From: JBBSOW01 sp038259365
GTDB lineage: Bacteria; Actinomycetota; Actinomycetes; Propionibacteriales; Propionibacteriaceae
Length of the DNA stretch: 37,948 nucleotides
Direction: 5' to 3'
NCBI GenBank assembly: GCA_038259365.1
Contig: JBBSOW010000022.1
Location: 1-37,948 of the forward strand
Of this stretch, positions 1-8,633 are shown piece after piece; the first letter of the stretch is position 1, and every line of letters begins with the position of its first letter. Both the position numbers and the translations under genes were made by a program. A model generated the notes under the pieces. That model searched no databases and had not been told where the DNA came from. It was given only the letters and a program-made list of their open reading frames with translations.

Positions 1-2
1 AG

Positions 3-599
3 ATCACCGCGCCCCGTCGGGCCGCGCTGCGTACCGCCCACGAGGACGGCCGCACCTGGACCAGGACCGACGATCATGCCGCCGATTGGGGCCACGAATA
101 CGGGCTGGCGCTGGTCGAACTGCTGGAACACCTGCCCGCCGACCGGCTCCACGCCAAGGTCGCGGCGACGGTGGTGGTCACGATGGGCCTCGACCAGCTC
201 CGCGGCCAGATCATGGTGGCGGGCACCGACACCGGTATCGACATCTCGGCCGAGAAGGCCCGCCAACTCGCCTGCAACGCCGGGATTGTGCCCGCGGTGC
301 TGGGCGGAGTGTCGGTGCCGCTGGATTTGGGCCGCGAACGACGCCTGTTCAGCGAGGCCCAACGCACCATGCTCGCCAGCCGGTACGACTCGTGCGCGGC
401 GGCCGGGTGTGACCGGCCGTTCGCCTGGTCCGAGCTGCATCACCAACACCCCTGGCAGCACGGCGGCAACACCGACCTCGATCAAGCGATCCCCTTGTGT
501 TCTTTCCACCACCGCATGATTCATGACGACGGCTATCTGCACCACCTCACTCACCCACCGGGTGGCGTCAAACGGGTCGTCTTCCGGCAGCGAACGTGA
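3..599 (+). CDS. DUF222/HNH endonuclease domain protein, 3' part
   Basis: The reading frame is open from the first bases of the window, so the start lies upstream and only about 198 C-terminal residues are visible. The C-terminus carries a zinc-finger-like HNH nuclease: a Cys near the start of the domain, then the run SELHHQHPWQHGG, then LCSFHHRMIHD. This is the usual end of actinobacterial DUF222 (13E12-repeat type) proteins. The family is multi-copy in many actinobacteria. It is thought to act on DNA, but its biological role is not established. The first visible part matches the helical DUF222 region. The gene converges on the metallo-hydrolase gene, with an 8-bp repeat array between them. 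The family call is firm; the function is open. Confidence 0.85.
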   Translation: MTAPRRAALRTAHEDGRTWTRTDDHAADWGHEYGLALVELLEHLPADRLHAKVAATVVVTMGLDQLRGQIMVAGTDTGIDISAEKARQLACNAGIVPAVLGGVSVPLDLGRERRLFSEAQRTMLASRYDSCAAAGCDRPFAWSELHHQHPWQHGGNTDLDQAIPLCSFHHRMIHDDGYLHHLTHPPGGVKRVVFRQRT

Positions 600-617
600 C
601 CAACGCAAGCTTGGTTA

Positions 618-795
618 GCGGGTTAGGCGGGTTAGCGGATCAGACGGGTTAGCGGATCAGCGGGTTAGCGGATCAGCGGATCAGCGGATCAGCGGATCAG
701 CGGATCAGCGGATCAGCGGGTCGGCGGGTCAGCGGGTCAGCGGGTCGGCGGATCGGAGGGTTAGCGGATCGGCGGATCAGCGGGTTAGCGGATCA
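618..795. repeat. 8-bp tandem repeat array, 22 units
   Basis: Twenty-two consecutive units of 8 bp (consensus GCGGRTYR) were counted by eye. Six in a row (668-715) are identical GCGGATCA. Variants are GCGGGTTA, GCGGGTCA, GCGGGTCG and GCGGATCG. Two units near the left end have one extra base. The array fills nearly all of the space between two convergent genes, and since 8 is not a multiple of 3 it brings stops into every frame, so it is non-coding. It may vary in length by replication slippage. No spacer structure, so it is not CRISPR. Confidence 0.95.
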
Positions 796-810
796 GCTGG
801 CGCCAATCGA

Positions 811-1437
811 TCAGTTGCCGCGGTCGATCCACTCCTGGAGGTGCGGCGCCTCGGCGCCGATCGAGGTGTCGTCGCCGTGGCCGGTGTGCACCACGGTGTC
901 CTCGGGCAGGGTGAACAGCCGGTCCTCGATGGATTCGATGATGGTCTCGAAGCTGGAGAAGGAGCGTCCCGTCGCGCCCGGGCCGCCCTGGAACAGGGTG
1001 TCGCCGGCGAACACCACGCCCTCGCTGGGCAGGTAGAAGCAGCACGAGCCGGGGCTGTGTCCCGGGGTGTGGAGAACCTGCAGGGTGGCGCCGGCCACCT
1101 CGAAGGTCTGACCCTCGCTCAACTCGGCGCCCGGCGCCTGGTCCGGGTAGACCCTGTCCCACAGCATCCGATCGTCGGGATGCAGGTGGGTGACGGCCTG
1201 CACCCGCTCGCCCAGCGCGGCGGCGGCGTCGATGTGGTCGTCGTGGGCGTGGGTGAGCAGGTTCGCCACCACCTCGCGCTCACCCACCAGGTCGGCGATC
1301 GCGGCCGCGTCGTGGGGGGCATCGATGACGATGCACTCGGTGTCGTCCCCGATCACCCAGACGTTGTTGTCGACGTCCCAGGTGCCGCCGTCGAGGGAGA
1401 ACGTCCCCGAGGTCACTGTCTTGTCGATGCGGATCAT
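811..1437 (-). CDS. metallo-beta-lactamase-fold hydrolase
   Basis: A 208-residue protein with the metallo-beta-lactamase zinc motif THAHDDH at residues 62-68. Further metal ligands are in TPGHSPG, FAGDTLF and VHTGHGDD, so all expected ligands are present and it should be an active zinc hydrolase of the glyoxalase II type. The ATG at 1437 overlaps the stop of the mscR gene by 4 bases (ATGA), which implies translational coupling. In mycobacteria a similar hydrolase follows the mycothiol-dependent formaldehyde dehydrogenase. A role in hydrolysing a mycothiol thioester such as S-formylmycothiol is therefore inferred from context, not shown. The same frame stays open upstream through mscR, but that is an out-of-frame shadow and not a fusion. 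Confidence 0.9.
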   Translation of the reverse strand: MIRIDKTVTSGTFSLDGGTWDVDNNVWVIGDDTECIVIDAPHDAAAIADLVGEREVVANLLTHAHDDHIDAAAALGERVQAVTHLHPDDRMLWDRVYPDQAPGAELSEGQTFEVAGATLQVLHTPGHSPGSCCFYLPSEGVVFAGDTLFQGGPGATGRSFSSFETIIESIEDRLFTLPEDTVVHTGHGDDTSIGAEAPHLQEWIDRGN

Positions 1438-2531
1438 TTCTTTTCTCCCATCATCACGACGCTGCGCAGGACGTCGCCGTCGTGCATCTTGGTGAAGGCG
1501 GCCTCGACGTCGTCGATGCCGATCTTCTCGCTGACGAAGGCCTCGAGATCGAGCCGGCCTTGAAGGTAGAGATCGATGAGCATGGGGAAATCTCGGCTGG
1601 GCAGGCAGTCGCCGTACCAGGAGGATTTCAGCGATCCGCCGCGGCCGAAGAAGTCCAGCAGTGGCAACTCCAGCTTCATCTCCGGATCCGGGACGCCGAC
1701 GAGAACGACGGTGCCGGCGAGATCGCGGGCGTAGAAGGCCTGCTTGTAGGTCTCGGGGCGGCCCACGGCGTCGATGACGACATCGGCGCCGAATCCCCCG
1801 GTGAGCTCCTGGATGGCCTCGACCGCGTCGGTGGTCTTGGAGTTGACCGTGTGGGTGGCGCCCATGTTCGTGGCCCACTCCAGCTTGCGATCCTCGACAT
1901 CGACGGCGATCACCTTCGACGCCCCCGCCAGCGCGGCGCCCATGATCGCGGCGTCGCCCACGCCGCCGCAGCCGAAAACCGCGACGGTGTCTCCGCGGCC
2001 CACCTGGCCGGTGTTGATGGCGGCGCCGATGCCGGCCATCACGCCGCAACCCAGCAGGCCGGCCACCTCGGGGCGGGCGTCCGAATCCACCTTGGTGCAC
2101 TGGCCCTCGTGCACCAGGGTCTTCTCGATGAACGCCCCGATGCCCAGCGCCGGGCTCAGCTCGGTGCCGTCGGTGAGGGTCATCTTCTGCTCGGCGTTGT
2201 GGGTGTCGAAGCAGTACCAGGGCTCGCCGCGCTTGCAGGCCCGGCACTGCCCGCAGACCGCCCGCCAGTTCAAGATGACGTAGTCGCCGACCTCGACCTC
2301 GGTGACGCGATCGCCCACCGTTTCGACCAGCCCGGCGGCCTCGTGGCCCAGCAGGAAGGGGAACTCGTCGTTGATGCCGCCGTTGCGGTAATGAAGGTCG
2401 GTGTGACAGACCCCGCAGGCTTGGATGGTGACGATCACCTCGTTCGGGCCCGGATCGGGGACCACCACGTCGACGACCTCTACGGCCGCATCCTTGCTGC
2501 GAGCGATGACACCCTTGACCGTTTGCGACAC
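1434..2531 (-). CDS. mscR: S-(hydroxymethyl)mycothiol dehydrogenase
   Basis: A zinc-dependent medium-chain alcohol dehydrogenase of 365 residues. It oxidises the formaldehyde-mycothiol adduct with NAD+ and, in mycobacteria, also reduces S-nitrosomycothiol. Catalytic zinc ligands are C42 in GVCHTD and H63-E64 in GHEAAG. The structural zinc cysteines are C93, C96, C99 and C107. The nucleotide-binding stretch is GCGGVGDAAIMGAALAG. I chose the GTG at 2531 because a perfect AGGAGG (2538-2543) lies six bases upstream; the ATG at 2546 would contain that ribosome site within its own coding sequence. It lies 53 bases after the peptide-transporter operon on the same strand, so read-through is possible, but it may have its own promoter. 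Confidence 0.9.
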   Translation of the reverse strand: MSQTVKGVIARSKDAAVEVVDVVVPDPGPNEVIVTIQACGVCHTDLHYRNGGINDEFPFLLGHEAAGLVETVGDRVTEVEVGDYVILNWRAVCGQCRACKRGEPWYCFDTHNAEQKMTLTDGTELSPALGIGAFIEKTLVHEGQCTKVDSDARPEVAGLLGCGVMAGIGAAINTGQVGRGDTVAVFGCGGVGDAAIMGAALAGASKVIAVDVEDRKLEWATNMGATHTVNSKTTDAVEAIQELTGGFGADVVIDAVGRPETYKQAFYARDLAGTVVLVGVPDPEMKLELPLLDFFGRGGSLKSSWYGDCLPSRDFPMLIDLYLQGRLDLEAFVSEKIGIDDVEAAFTKMHDGDVLRSVVMMGEKK

Positions 2532-2537
2532 CTTCAA

Positions 2538-2543
2538 CCTCCT
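2538..2543 (-). promoter_or_regulatory. Shine-Dalgarno site deciding the mscR start
   Basis: On the minus strand this reads AGGAGG, followed by TTGAAG and then GTG. The spacing of six is ideal and moves the start from the upstream ATG (2546) to the GTG at 2531, giving the usual SQTV-type N-terminus of the family. Confidence 0.75.
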
Positions 2544-2584
2544 CATAGTTTCTGACTCGTTCTCGACCGGGCTAAACCTTCATC

Positions 2585-3670
2585 CTAGGACGCCACCTGT
2601 TCGGCGTTGGGAGCCAGGGTGCCATCGAGCACCTGTTCGGCGTAGTGGCAGGCCACCTTGCGCCCGGGCTTGATCTCGCGCAACTCGGGAATCTCGGTGT
2701 CGCAGCGGGTCTCCTGCTTCCACGGGCAGCGCGTGTGGAAGCGGCAGCCGCTCGGCGGGTGCGCCGGGCTCGGCAGGTCGCCCGTCAAGAGGATTCGCTC
2801 TCGTTCGTCCTCGGCCACCGGATCCGGCAACGGGATCGCCGACATCAACGACAGCGTGTAGGGGTGCATCGGCTGGGCGTACAGGTCATCGCTGGGCGCC
2901 TCTTCGACGAGCCCGCCGAGGTACATGACGCCGATGGTGTCGCAGATGTGTCGCACCACCGCCAGATCGTGGGCGATCACCATGTAGGTCAGGCCGAACT
3001 GTTTTTGCAGACTCTCCAACAGGTTGATCACCTGGGCCTGAACGGAGACGTCGAGGGCCGAGACCGGCTCGTCGGCGATCACGAGTTCGGGGTTCAAGAT
3101 GATGGCGCGGGCGATGCCGACGCGTTGACGTTGGCCGCCGGAGAACTCGTGCGGATATTTCGCCAGCGCCGCCCGCGGCAGCCCGACGACCTCGAGCATG
3201 GCCGCGGCCTTGGCCAGGTGGGTCTTGGCGGAGTCCTGGCCGTACTCGGCCCTGTCGCGATCGCTCAGCCCGTGTACCGTCAACGGCTCCACCAGCAGGC
3301 TCTCGATGCTCTGGCGAGGATCCAGGCTGGCCAGCGGATCCTGGAACACCATCTGCATCCGCCTGCGCAACAGCCGCAGCGGCTCGGCCTTCAGCTTGGT
3401 GATCTCGACGGGCTCGGCGTCCGCGTCGGGGCGCAACAGCACCGAGCCCTCGGTGGGCTCCACCAGCCGCAGCAGCCCGCGGCCGAGGGTGGACTTACCG
3501 CAACCCGACTCCCCCACCAGCCCGTAGGTCTGGCCGCGGCGGATATCGAAGCTCACCCCGTCGACGGCCTTCACGTGCCCGACCGTCCTATCGAAGAAGA
3601 GGCCCCGCTTGATCGGGAAGTGCACCTTCACGTCGCGGGCCGAGAGCAGGATGTCGGAGTCGTTGCTCAT
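2585..3670 (-). CDS. peptide ABC transporter ATPase (OppF/DppF type)
   Basis: A 361-residue ABC ATPase, the second ATPase of the importer. Walker A is GESGCGKST (residues 53-61), the signature is SGGQ (177-180), Walker B ends in D200-E201, and the switch His lies in VIAHDLAVV. The C-terminal extension GCRFHTRCPW...C...VACHY is the cysteine-bearing tail typical of Opp/Dpp ATPases. The SALDVSVQAQVINLL D-loop region is also standard. The ATG at 3670 overlaps the stop of the other ATPase by 4 bases. It is the last gene of the five-gene importer operon. Substrate cannot be read from the ATPase; di- or oligopeptides are the likely guess from the binding-protein family. Confidence 0.93.
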   Translation of the reverse strand: MSNDSDILLSARDVKVHFPIKRGLFFDRTVGHVKAVDGVSFDIRRGQTYGLVGESGCGKSTLGRGLLRLVEPTEGSVLLRPDADAEPVEITKLKAEPLRLLRRRMQMVFQDPLASLDPRQSIESLLVEPLTVHGLSDRDRAEYGQDSAKTHLAKAAAMLEVVGLPRAALAKYPHEFSGGQRQRVGIARAIILNPELVIADEPVSALDVSVQAQVINLLESLQKQFGLTYMVIAHDLAVVRHICDTIGVMYLGGLVEEAPSDDLYAQPMHPYTLSLMSAIPLPDPVAEDERERILLTGDLPSPAHPPSGCRFHTRCPWKQETRCDTEIPELREIKPGRKVACHYAEQVLDGTLAPNAEQVAS

Positions 3671-4692
3671 GCTTGGTTTCCCTTGGCTTCGCGGCTTCCG
3701 GTCTTGGCGGGCGCCGGATGCACGCACCGCGCCCGGTGATTTTCCGCGCCCGGCTGCAACGTCAGCTCGATGTCGGGCTCGACGCACTCGTCGGTGGCGT
3801 AATCGCAGCGGGGGGCGAACGCGCAGGCCTGGGCCCAGGAGATCGTGTCCCGCGGGGTGCCCCGGATGGGGGTGAGCTGCTGACCGCGGGGGGCGTCGAG
3901 GCGCGGGATCGAGGCGAGCAGGCCCTCGGTGTAGCGGTGCCGGGGGTGGGCGAACAGCTCTCGGCGGCCGGCCGATTCCACCACCCGCCCCGCATACATG
4001 ACGTTCACCCAATCGCACAGCCCGGCGACGACGCCGAGATCGTGGGTGATCATGATCATGGCGGTGCCGAGATCGGCGACGAGCTCCTTGAGCAGCTCCA
4101 GCACCTGCGCCTGGATCGTCACGTCGAGCGCGGTGGTGGGCTCGTCGCAGATCAGCAGCCTCGGCTTGCAGGCCAACGCCACCGCGATCAACGCCCGCTG
4201 GCGCATCCCGCCGGACAGCTGGTGGGGATACTCCCCCAGGCGACGGTCCGGATCGGGGATACCGACCCGGGCGAGCAGCTCCTCGGCCTCGGCCCGCGCC
4301 GCCTTCGTGGCGATGTCCTGGTGGGTCTTGAGCACCTCGACGATCTGGCGGCCCACCGTGACCACCGGATTGAGCGAGCTCATCGGATCCTGGAAGACCA
4401 TCGCCAGCTCGTTGCCCCGCAGCTTTTGCAACGCGTTCGGCGACATGGTGAGCAGCTCTTTGCCGTCGTAGCTGGCCGATCCGCTGATCTTGACCCCGCG
4501 CTTGGGGAGCAGACCCATGATCGCCATCGAGGTGACCGACTTGCCCGAGCCCGATTCGCCGACGATGCCGACCACCTCACCGGGCGCGACGTCGAAGCTG
4601 ACCCCGTCGACGGCCTTGGTGCTCTCGCCGCCGCGCACCCCGAAGGTGACCCGCAGGTCGGTGACCGAGAGCAGCGGTTTGGTTTCCTTCAT
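3667..4692 (-). CDS. peptide ABC transporter ATPase (OppD/DppD type)
   Basis: A 341-residue ABC ATPase, partner of the downstream OppF-like protein. Walker A is GESGSGKS (residues 45-52). The signature is LSGGMRQRALIA, and Walker B is LLICDEPTTALD. The C-terminal cysteine motif (CAFAPRCDYATDEC...ARCVHPAP) is that of Opp/Dpp ATPases. The ATG at 4692 starts two bases after the permease stop. A GTG at 4698 would overlap that stop as GTGA and is an equally possible start adding two residues. Expressed as part of the importer operon. Confidence 0.92.
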   Translation of the reverse strand: MKETKPLLSVTDLRVTFGVRGGESTKAVDGVSFDVAPGEVVGIVGESGSGKSVTSMAIMGLLPKRGVKISGSASYDGKELLTMSPNALQKLRGNELAMVFQDPMSSLNPVVTVGRQIVEVLKTHQDIATKAARAEAEELLARVGIPDPDRRLGEYPHQLSGGMRQRALIAVALACKPRLLICDEPTTALDVTIQAQVLELLKELVADLGTAMIMITHDLGVVAGLCDWVNVMYAGRVVESAGRRELFAHPRHRYTEGLLASIPRLDAPRGQQLTPIRGTPRDTISWAQACAFAPRCDYATDECVEPDIELTLQPGAENHRARCVHPAPAKTGSREAKGNQA

Positions 4693-4694
4693 GA

Positions 4695-5660
4695 TCACCT
4701 TCGCGATTTCGGGTCGAGGGCTTCGCGCAAGGATTCGCCGAGCAGGGTGAACCCCAAGGCGGTCACCGCGATGCAGGCGCCCGGGAGCACCGTCAGCATG
4801 GGTTCGGAGGACAGGCGTTCTTGGGCCTTGACGAGCATCCGGCCCCATTCGGCGACGACCGGATCGGGCGATCCCAGACCGAGGTAGCTGAGCGCCGCGA
4901 CCTCGATGATCGCCGTCGCGAGGGTCAAGGTGGCCTGGACGATCACGGGACCGAGCGAGTTCGGCAGCACGTGGCTCATGATGATCGTGCGCTTGCGCAA
5001 CCCCAGCGACACCGAGGCGAGCACGTAGTCCTGGTTGCGTTGACCCATCATCGAGCCACGCAAGAGCCGGGCAAAGATCGGGATCTGGGCCACCGCGATG
5101 GCGATCATCAACGCCTCGGGTCGACGCCCCAGAACGGCCGCGACGCTGACCGCCAACAGCAGCGAGGGGATGGAGAGCATGATGTCGACGATGCGCATCA
5201 CCAGCACGTCCACCCAGCCGCCGAAGCCACCGGCCAGGGTGCCCAACGTCGCGCCTCCCAAGAGGCCGAGCGAGGTGGAGACGATGCCGATGATCAGCGA
5301 TTGGCGGGCCCCGAACACGAGCTGGGTAAACAGGTCGGAGCCGAAGGGGTCCAGCCCCAGCAGGTGCCCCGGCGACGGGCCGGGAACGTTGGAGGGGGTC
5401 ACCTCGGAGTTCCACAGCGGGTTGCCGGGCTCGTAGGGGGCGATGAGGGGCGCCAGGACGGCCACCGCGACGAAGGCCAAGACGATCACGGCGCCGAGGA
5501 TAGCGGCGGGGTCTCGTCGCAGCCGCTTGAACGCGCCCCGCCACAGGCTGGTGCCGCGGGCGTCGCTCACGCCGGTGGGCATCAACGCGGCGAGCTTCTC
5601 GGGACGGGGCGCCCCGGAGCTGGTGGCGAGGGCCTCGGGAGACTGGTTTGCTTCGGTCAT
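4695..5660 (-). CDS. peptide ABC transporter permease (OppC/DppC type)
   Basis: A 321-residue inner-membrane permease. A hydrophilic N-terminus of about 45 residues is followed by a first membrane segment (AILGAVIVLAFVAVAVLAPL) and the GLDPFGSDLFTQLVFGARQSL loop characteristic of OppC/DppC. Further membrane segments follow. The EAA coupling loop lies around SASLGLRKRTIIMSHVLPNS, and the tail LGFTLLGESLREALDPK is the family's conserved end. The ATG overlaps the upstream permease stop by 4 bases. Confidence 0.93.
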   Translation of the reverse strand: MTEANQSPEALATSSGAPRPEKLAALMPTGVSDARGTSLWRGAFKRLRRDPAAILGAVIVLAFVAVAVLAPLIAPYEPGNPLWNSEVTPSNVPGPSPGHLLGLDPFGSDLFTQLVFGARQSLIIGIVSTSLGLLGGATLGTLAGGFGGWVDVLVMRIVDIMLSIPSLLLAVSVAAVLGRRPEALMIAIAVAQIPIFARLLRGSMMGQRNQDYVLASVSLGLRKRTIIMSHVLPNSLGPVIVQATLTLATAIIEVAALSYLGLGSPDPVVAEWGRMLVKAQERLSSEPMLTVLPGACIAVTALGFTLLGESLREALDPKSRR

Positions 5661-6682
5661 GACACTCTCATCCTCGGGTCGATGACTCCGTAGGCCACGT
5701 CGACGACCAGGTTGACGATGGCGTAGATCAGCGCAATGAACAAGATGAATCCCTGCAGCACGGCAAAGTCGAGGTTCGAGATGGAGTCGAACAGGTAGGC
5801 GCCGATGCCGTTGAAGGCGAATACCGTTTCGGTGAGCACCGCCCCGGACAGCAGGGCGCCGGTCTGCAGGCCGATCGTGGTGATCACCGGCAGCAGCGCG
5901 TTCTTGAGGATGTGGCGGAACGTGATCACCCGCTGGTGCAGTCCTTTGGCCACGGCGGTGCGCACGTAGTCCTCGTTCAGCACGTCCAGCACCGAGGCGC
6001 GGGTCATCCGGGCGATGATCGCCAGCGGGATCGAGCCGAGGGCGATGCCCGGCAGGATGAGGTGGACCAACGCGTCGAGGGCGGCGTCCCACTCGCGGGT
6101 GAGGAGCCCGTCGAGGACGAAGAAGTTGGTGATGTGGGTGGCATCGATTCGGACGTCTTGGCGGCCCGAGGTCGGCAGGAACGCCAGCGCTCCCAACGGA
6201 CCGGGCAGGCCGACCGCGAAGATCAACTTCAAGATGTAGGCGAGCACGAAGACGGGGATGACGACGCCGGCCAGCGAGCTGCCCACCGCCAACATGTCGA
6301 GGAGGCCGCCAGCCCGCCGGGCCGCCAGGTAACCGAGCGGGATGCCGATCGCGATCGCGAAGACGAGCGCGGCGACGGTCAGCTCGATGGTGGCCGGGAA
6401 GCGGTTCATGAAGGTGCCCAGCACCGGCTCGCCCGTGCGTGAGGAGGAGCCGAAGTTGCCCTGCAGCAGCTGGCTCATGTACTTGACGTACTGGGCGACC
6501 AGGGGTTGATCGAAGCCGTATTGCGCGTTGACCCGAGCGATCGATTCCGGGGTTGCCTTCTCCCCCAGCAACGCGCGCGCCGGATCCCCGGGCAGCGCGC
6601 GCAACCAGCCGAACAGCAGCAGGCTGAGGCCGAACAGGACCGGAACCATCAGCAACATCCGGCGAATGATGAATCGGAGCAT
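5657..6682 (-). CDS. peptide ABC transporter permease (OppB/DppB type)
   Basis: A 341-residue permease beginning MLRFIIRRMLLMVPVLFGLS, the classic OppB/DppB N-terminal membrane segment with its LPGDP motif. The EAA loop is around TAVAKGLHQRVITFRHILKNA, and it ends DVAYGVIDPRMR as expected. The stretch near residues 155-195 (GPLGALAFLPTSGRQDVRIDATHITNFFVLDGL) is a periplasmic insert common to this subfamily. A GAAAGGGG ribosome site lies just upstream of the ATG. It follows the binding-protein gene after a 97-base gap that holds a perfect stem-loop. Confidence 0.93.
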   Translation of the reverse strand: MLRFIIRRMLLMVPVLFGLSLLLFGWLRALPGDPARALLGEKATPESIARVNAQYGFDQPLVAQYVKYMSQLLQGNFGSSSRTGEPVLGTFMNRFPATIELTVAALVFAIAIGIPLGYLAARRAGGLLDMLAVGSSLAGVVIPVFVLAYILKLIFAVGLPGPLGALAFLPTSGRQDVRIDATHITNFFVLDGLLTREWDAALDALVHLILPGIALGSIPLAIIARMTRASVLDVLNEDYVRTAVAKGLHQRVITFRHILKNALLPVITTIGLQTGALLSGAVLTETVFAFNGIGAYLFDSISNLDFAVLQGFILFIALIYAIVNLVVDVAYGVIDPRMRVS

Positions 6683-6714
6683 GAGCCCCTTTCAGAGCGT
6701 GGGTGCCGACAACC

Positions 6715-6752
6715 GGTGGCGCCGACGGTCGAGGTAAACCGTCGGCGCCACC
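6715..6752 (-). other. perfect stem-loop between binding-protein and permease genes
   Basis: Arms of 15 bp (6715-6729 and 6738-6752) are exact reverse complements around an 8-base loop. No T-run follows on either strand, so it is probably not a full terminator. In the transcript it would sit 3' of the binding-protein cistron, where such hairpins commonly protect that mRNA or attenuate read-through. This would give more binding protein than permease. The structure is seen; the role is inference. Confidence 0.8.
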
Positions 6753-6779
6753 CCTGTTCTCACAGACGGGCGGTGTTGC

Positions 6780-8444
6780 CTACTTCTTCAAGGTGATGGT
6801 GTTCCACACCTCGTCTTGCACCGGACTGGGCTGGTAGCCCTCCACGCGCTTGCCGAACGCCAGCGAGGGCGCCGGGTGCGCCAACGGGACGCCGGGGATG
6901 AAGGTCGCGATCTGCTCCTCGATGTCGGAGTAGGCCTTGGCCTGCTCTTCCTTGGTCTCGAGCTCGCGAGCATTCTTGAGGTTGTCGAACAGCTTCTGGT
7001 TGTCGAAGCCCCACTCGTTGGACTTGGCGCCGAAGAAGACGCCGACGAAGTTGTCGGGATCGTTGTAGTCACCGGTCCAGCCGAGGAAGTGGATGTCGTG
7101 CTTGTCCACGCCCTTCTTGCCCTGGATCAGGTCCAGGTAGTCCGGGCTCCACTTGGCGGCCACGGGCTCGATCTTGATCCCGACGGCCTCGAGCTGGCTG
7201 CGCACCGTCACGAAGGTGTCCTCCGGCGTCGGCATGTAGGGGCGAGAAACCCCGGTCGGGTAGGCGAACTTCAGCGTGAGGTTCTCCTTACCGGCCTCCT
7301 TCAGCAGCGACTTGGCCTTCTTGGGGTCGTAGTCGTAGGTGGTGACGTCGGGGTTGTAGCCGTTGACCAGGTCGGGCATGAACTGGGTGGCGGTCTTGGA
7401 ACCCTTGGGCAGCGACTGCTCGACGATGGCGTCCTTGTCGATCGCGTGGCTGATCGCCTGGCGCACCTTGACGTCCTTGAGGTCCTTGTTCTTCTGGTTC
7501 ATGCCCAGGTACAGCACGTTGAAGGCGGGGCGGTTCTTGATCTGGAAGCCCTTGTCCTCCAGCGGCTGCAGATCGGCCGGGGCCACGAGGTCGTACCCGT
7601 CGATGTTCTCCGCTTCGAGTTCCTGGGTGCGCGCCTGCGGATCGGAGATCACCCGGACGATGGCCTTCTCGATCTTGGCCTTCTCGCCCCAGTAATCGTC
7701 GTTGCGGGCCAGCTCAACCAGCTGGCCGCGCTCCCACTTCACGAACTTGAACGGTCCGGTGCCCGTGGGGTGTTCGGTGGCGTAGGCGGAGAATCGGGGA
7801 TCGTCCTCGGTGCCGGCGGTGTCGTCGGCGTTGTATTTCTCCAGCGCCGTCGGGCTCTGCATCGAGAAGGCCGGCAGCGTCATCGCGTCGATGAAGGAGG
7901 CGAACGGGGCGCTCAGCTTCACGGTCACCTTGTTCGGGGCGTCGGCGGTGCAGCTTTCGTAGATGCCCTCCTTGTCGCCCGTCTTGTAACCGCGGAACAA
8001 CTTTCCATAGTAATAGGTGATGTTCTCGGACTGGTTGATGCCGGTCCAGTTGTACCAGCGATCGAAGTTGGCGCAGACGGCCTCGGCGTTGAAGTCGGTG
8101 CCGTCGTGGAACTTCACGCCCTCTTGGAGATCGAAGCTGAAGGTCTTGCCGTCTTTGGAGGTCTCCCAAGACTTGGCGAGCAACGGGGCCAGTTCGGTGG
8201 TCCCGGGCTTGGTGGAGACCAGGCCTTCGTACATCTGGCGCGAAATACGAAAGGTCTCGCCGTCGCTGGCCATCGCCGGATCCAGCATGACCGGATCGGA
8301 GGACGAGGCGAAGACGAACGTCCCGCCACCGCCCCCAGAATCCGATTCCGAGCCGCTTTCGCGGTCGCTCTGCGCGCACGAAGCCAGCGCAAACGCGACA
8401 GCGACCGAGGCGACCAGCGCCTTCCCGATCGAGGTTCTTCTCAA
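6780..8444 (-). CDS. peptide-binding lipoprotein, SBP family 5
   Basis: A 554-residue extracellular solute-binding protein of the peptide/nickel family (SBP_bac_5). The N-terminus is a lipoprotein signal peptide with lipobox LASC, lipidated Cys at residue 23, followed by a Ser/Gly-rich linker. Family hallmarks are LAKSWETSKDGKTFSFDLQEGVKFHDG and the segment HPTGTGPFKFVKW. It would be anchored outside the membrane and deliver peptides to the permeases. The start is TTG at 8444, supported by AGGAG at 8450-8454 five bases upstream. First gene of the importer operon; its promoter should lie in 8455-8549, but I see no convincing -35/-10 pair. Confidence 0.93.
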   Translation of the reverse strand: MRRTSIGKALVASVAVAFALASCAQSDRESGSESDSGGGGGTFVFASSSDPVMLDPAMASDGETFRISRQMYEGLVSTKPGTTELAPLLAKSWETSKDGKTFSFDLQEGVKFHDGTDFNAEAVCANFDRWYNWTGINQSENITYYYGKLFRGYKTGDKEGIYESCTADAPNKVTVKLSAPFASFIDAMTLPAFSMQSPTALEKYNADDTAGTEDDPRFSAYATEHPTGTGPFKFVKWERGQLVELARNDDYWGEKAKIEKAIVRVISDPQARTQELEAENIDGYDLVAPADLQPLEDKGFQIKNRPAFNVLYLGMNQKNKDLKDVKVRQAISHAIDKDAIVEQSLPKGSKTATQFMPDLVNGYNPDVTTYDYDPKKAKSLLKEAGKENLTLKFAYPTGVSRPYMPTPEDTFVTVRSQLEAVGIKIEPVAAKWSPDYLDLIQGKKGVDKHDIHFLGWTGDYNDPDNFVGVFFGAKSNEWGFDNQKLFDNLKNARELETKEEQAKAYSDIEEQIATFIPGVPLAHPAPSLAFGKRVEGYQPSPVQDEVWNTITLKK

Positions 8445-8549
8445 GGCAACTCCTAAATAGGTGGTGTGCGGTACCGGTCACGGTAGCGGACGCGACGCCC
8501 TCCCATCCGCAACGCTGAGGGTTTGTTAACAGACTGCAACACAACGACG

Positions 8550-8577
8550 CGCGCTGACCTTCTCGATGGTCGGCGCG
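8550..8577 (-). terminator. possible proB terminator hairpin
   Basis: A stem of 10 pairs (8550-8559 with 8568-8577, one G-T pair) around an 8-base loop lies 56 bases past the proB stop. On the minus strand it is followed by a moderately T-rich stretch (GTCGTTGTGTTG). It would separate proB from the importer operon on the same strand. The T-run is weak, so this is tentative. Confidence 0.4.
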
Positions 8578-8633
8578 GTCACGACGACGGTGGTGCCGAA
8601 GACATCTGTCACTACCCAGTGCCGCCGGAACCG

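Noticed and set aside
618..795. CRISPR-like array
   Set aside because: 8-bp units directly abut with no spacers.
811..2247. Apparent 478-residue fusion ending in the metallo-hydrolase
   Set aside because: The upstream half is mscR read out of frame; the hydrolase has its own ATG in an ATGA overlap at 1434-1437.
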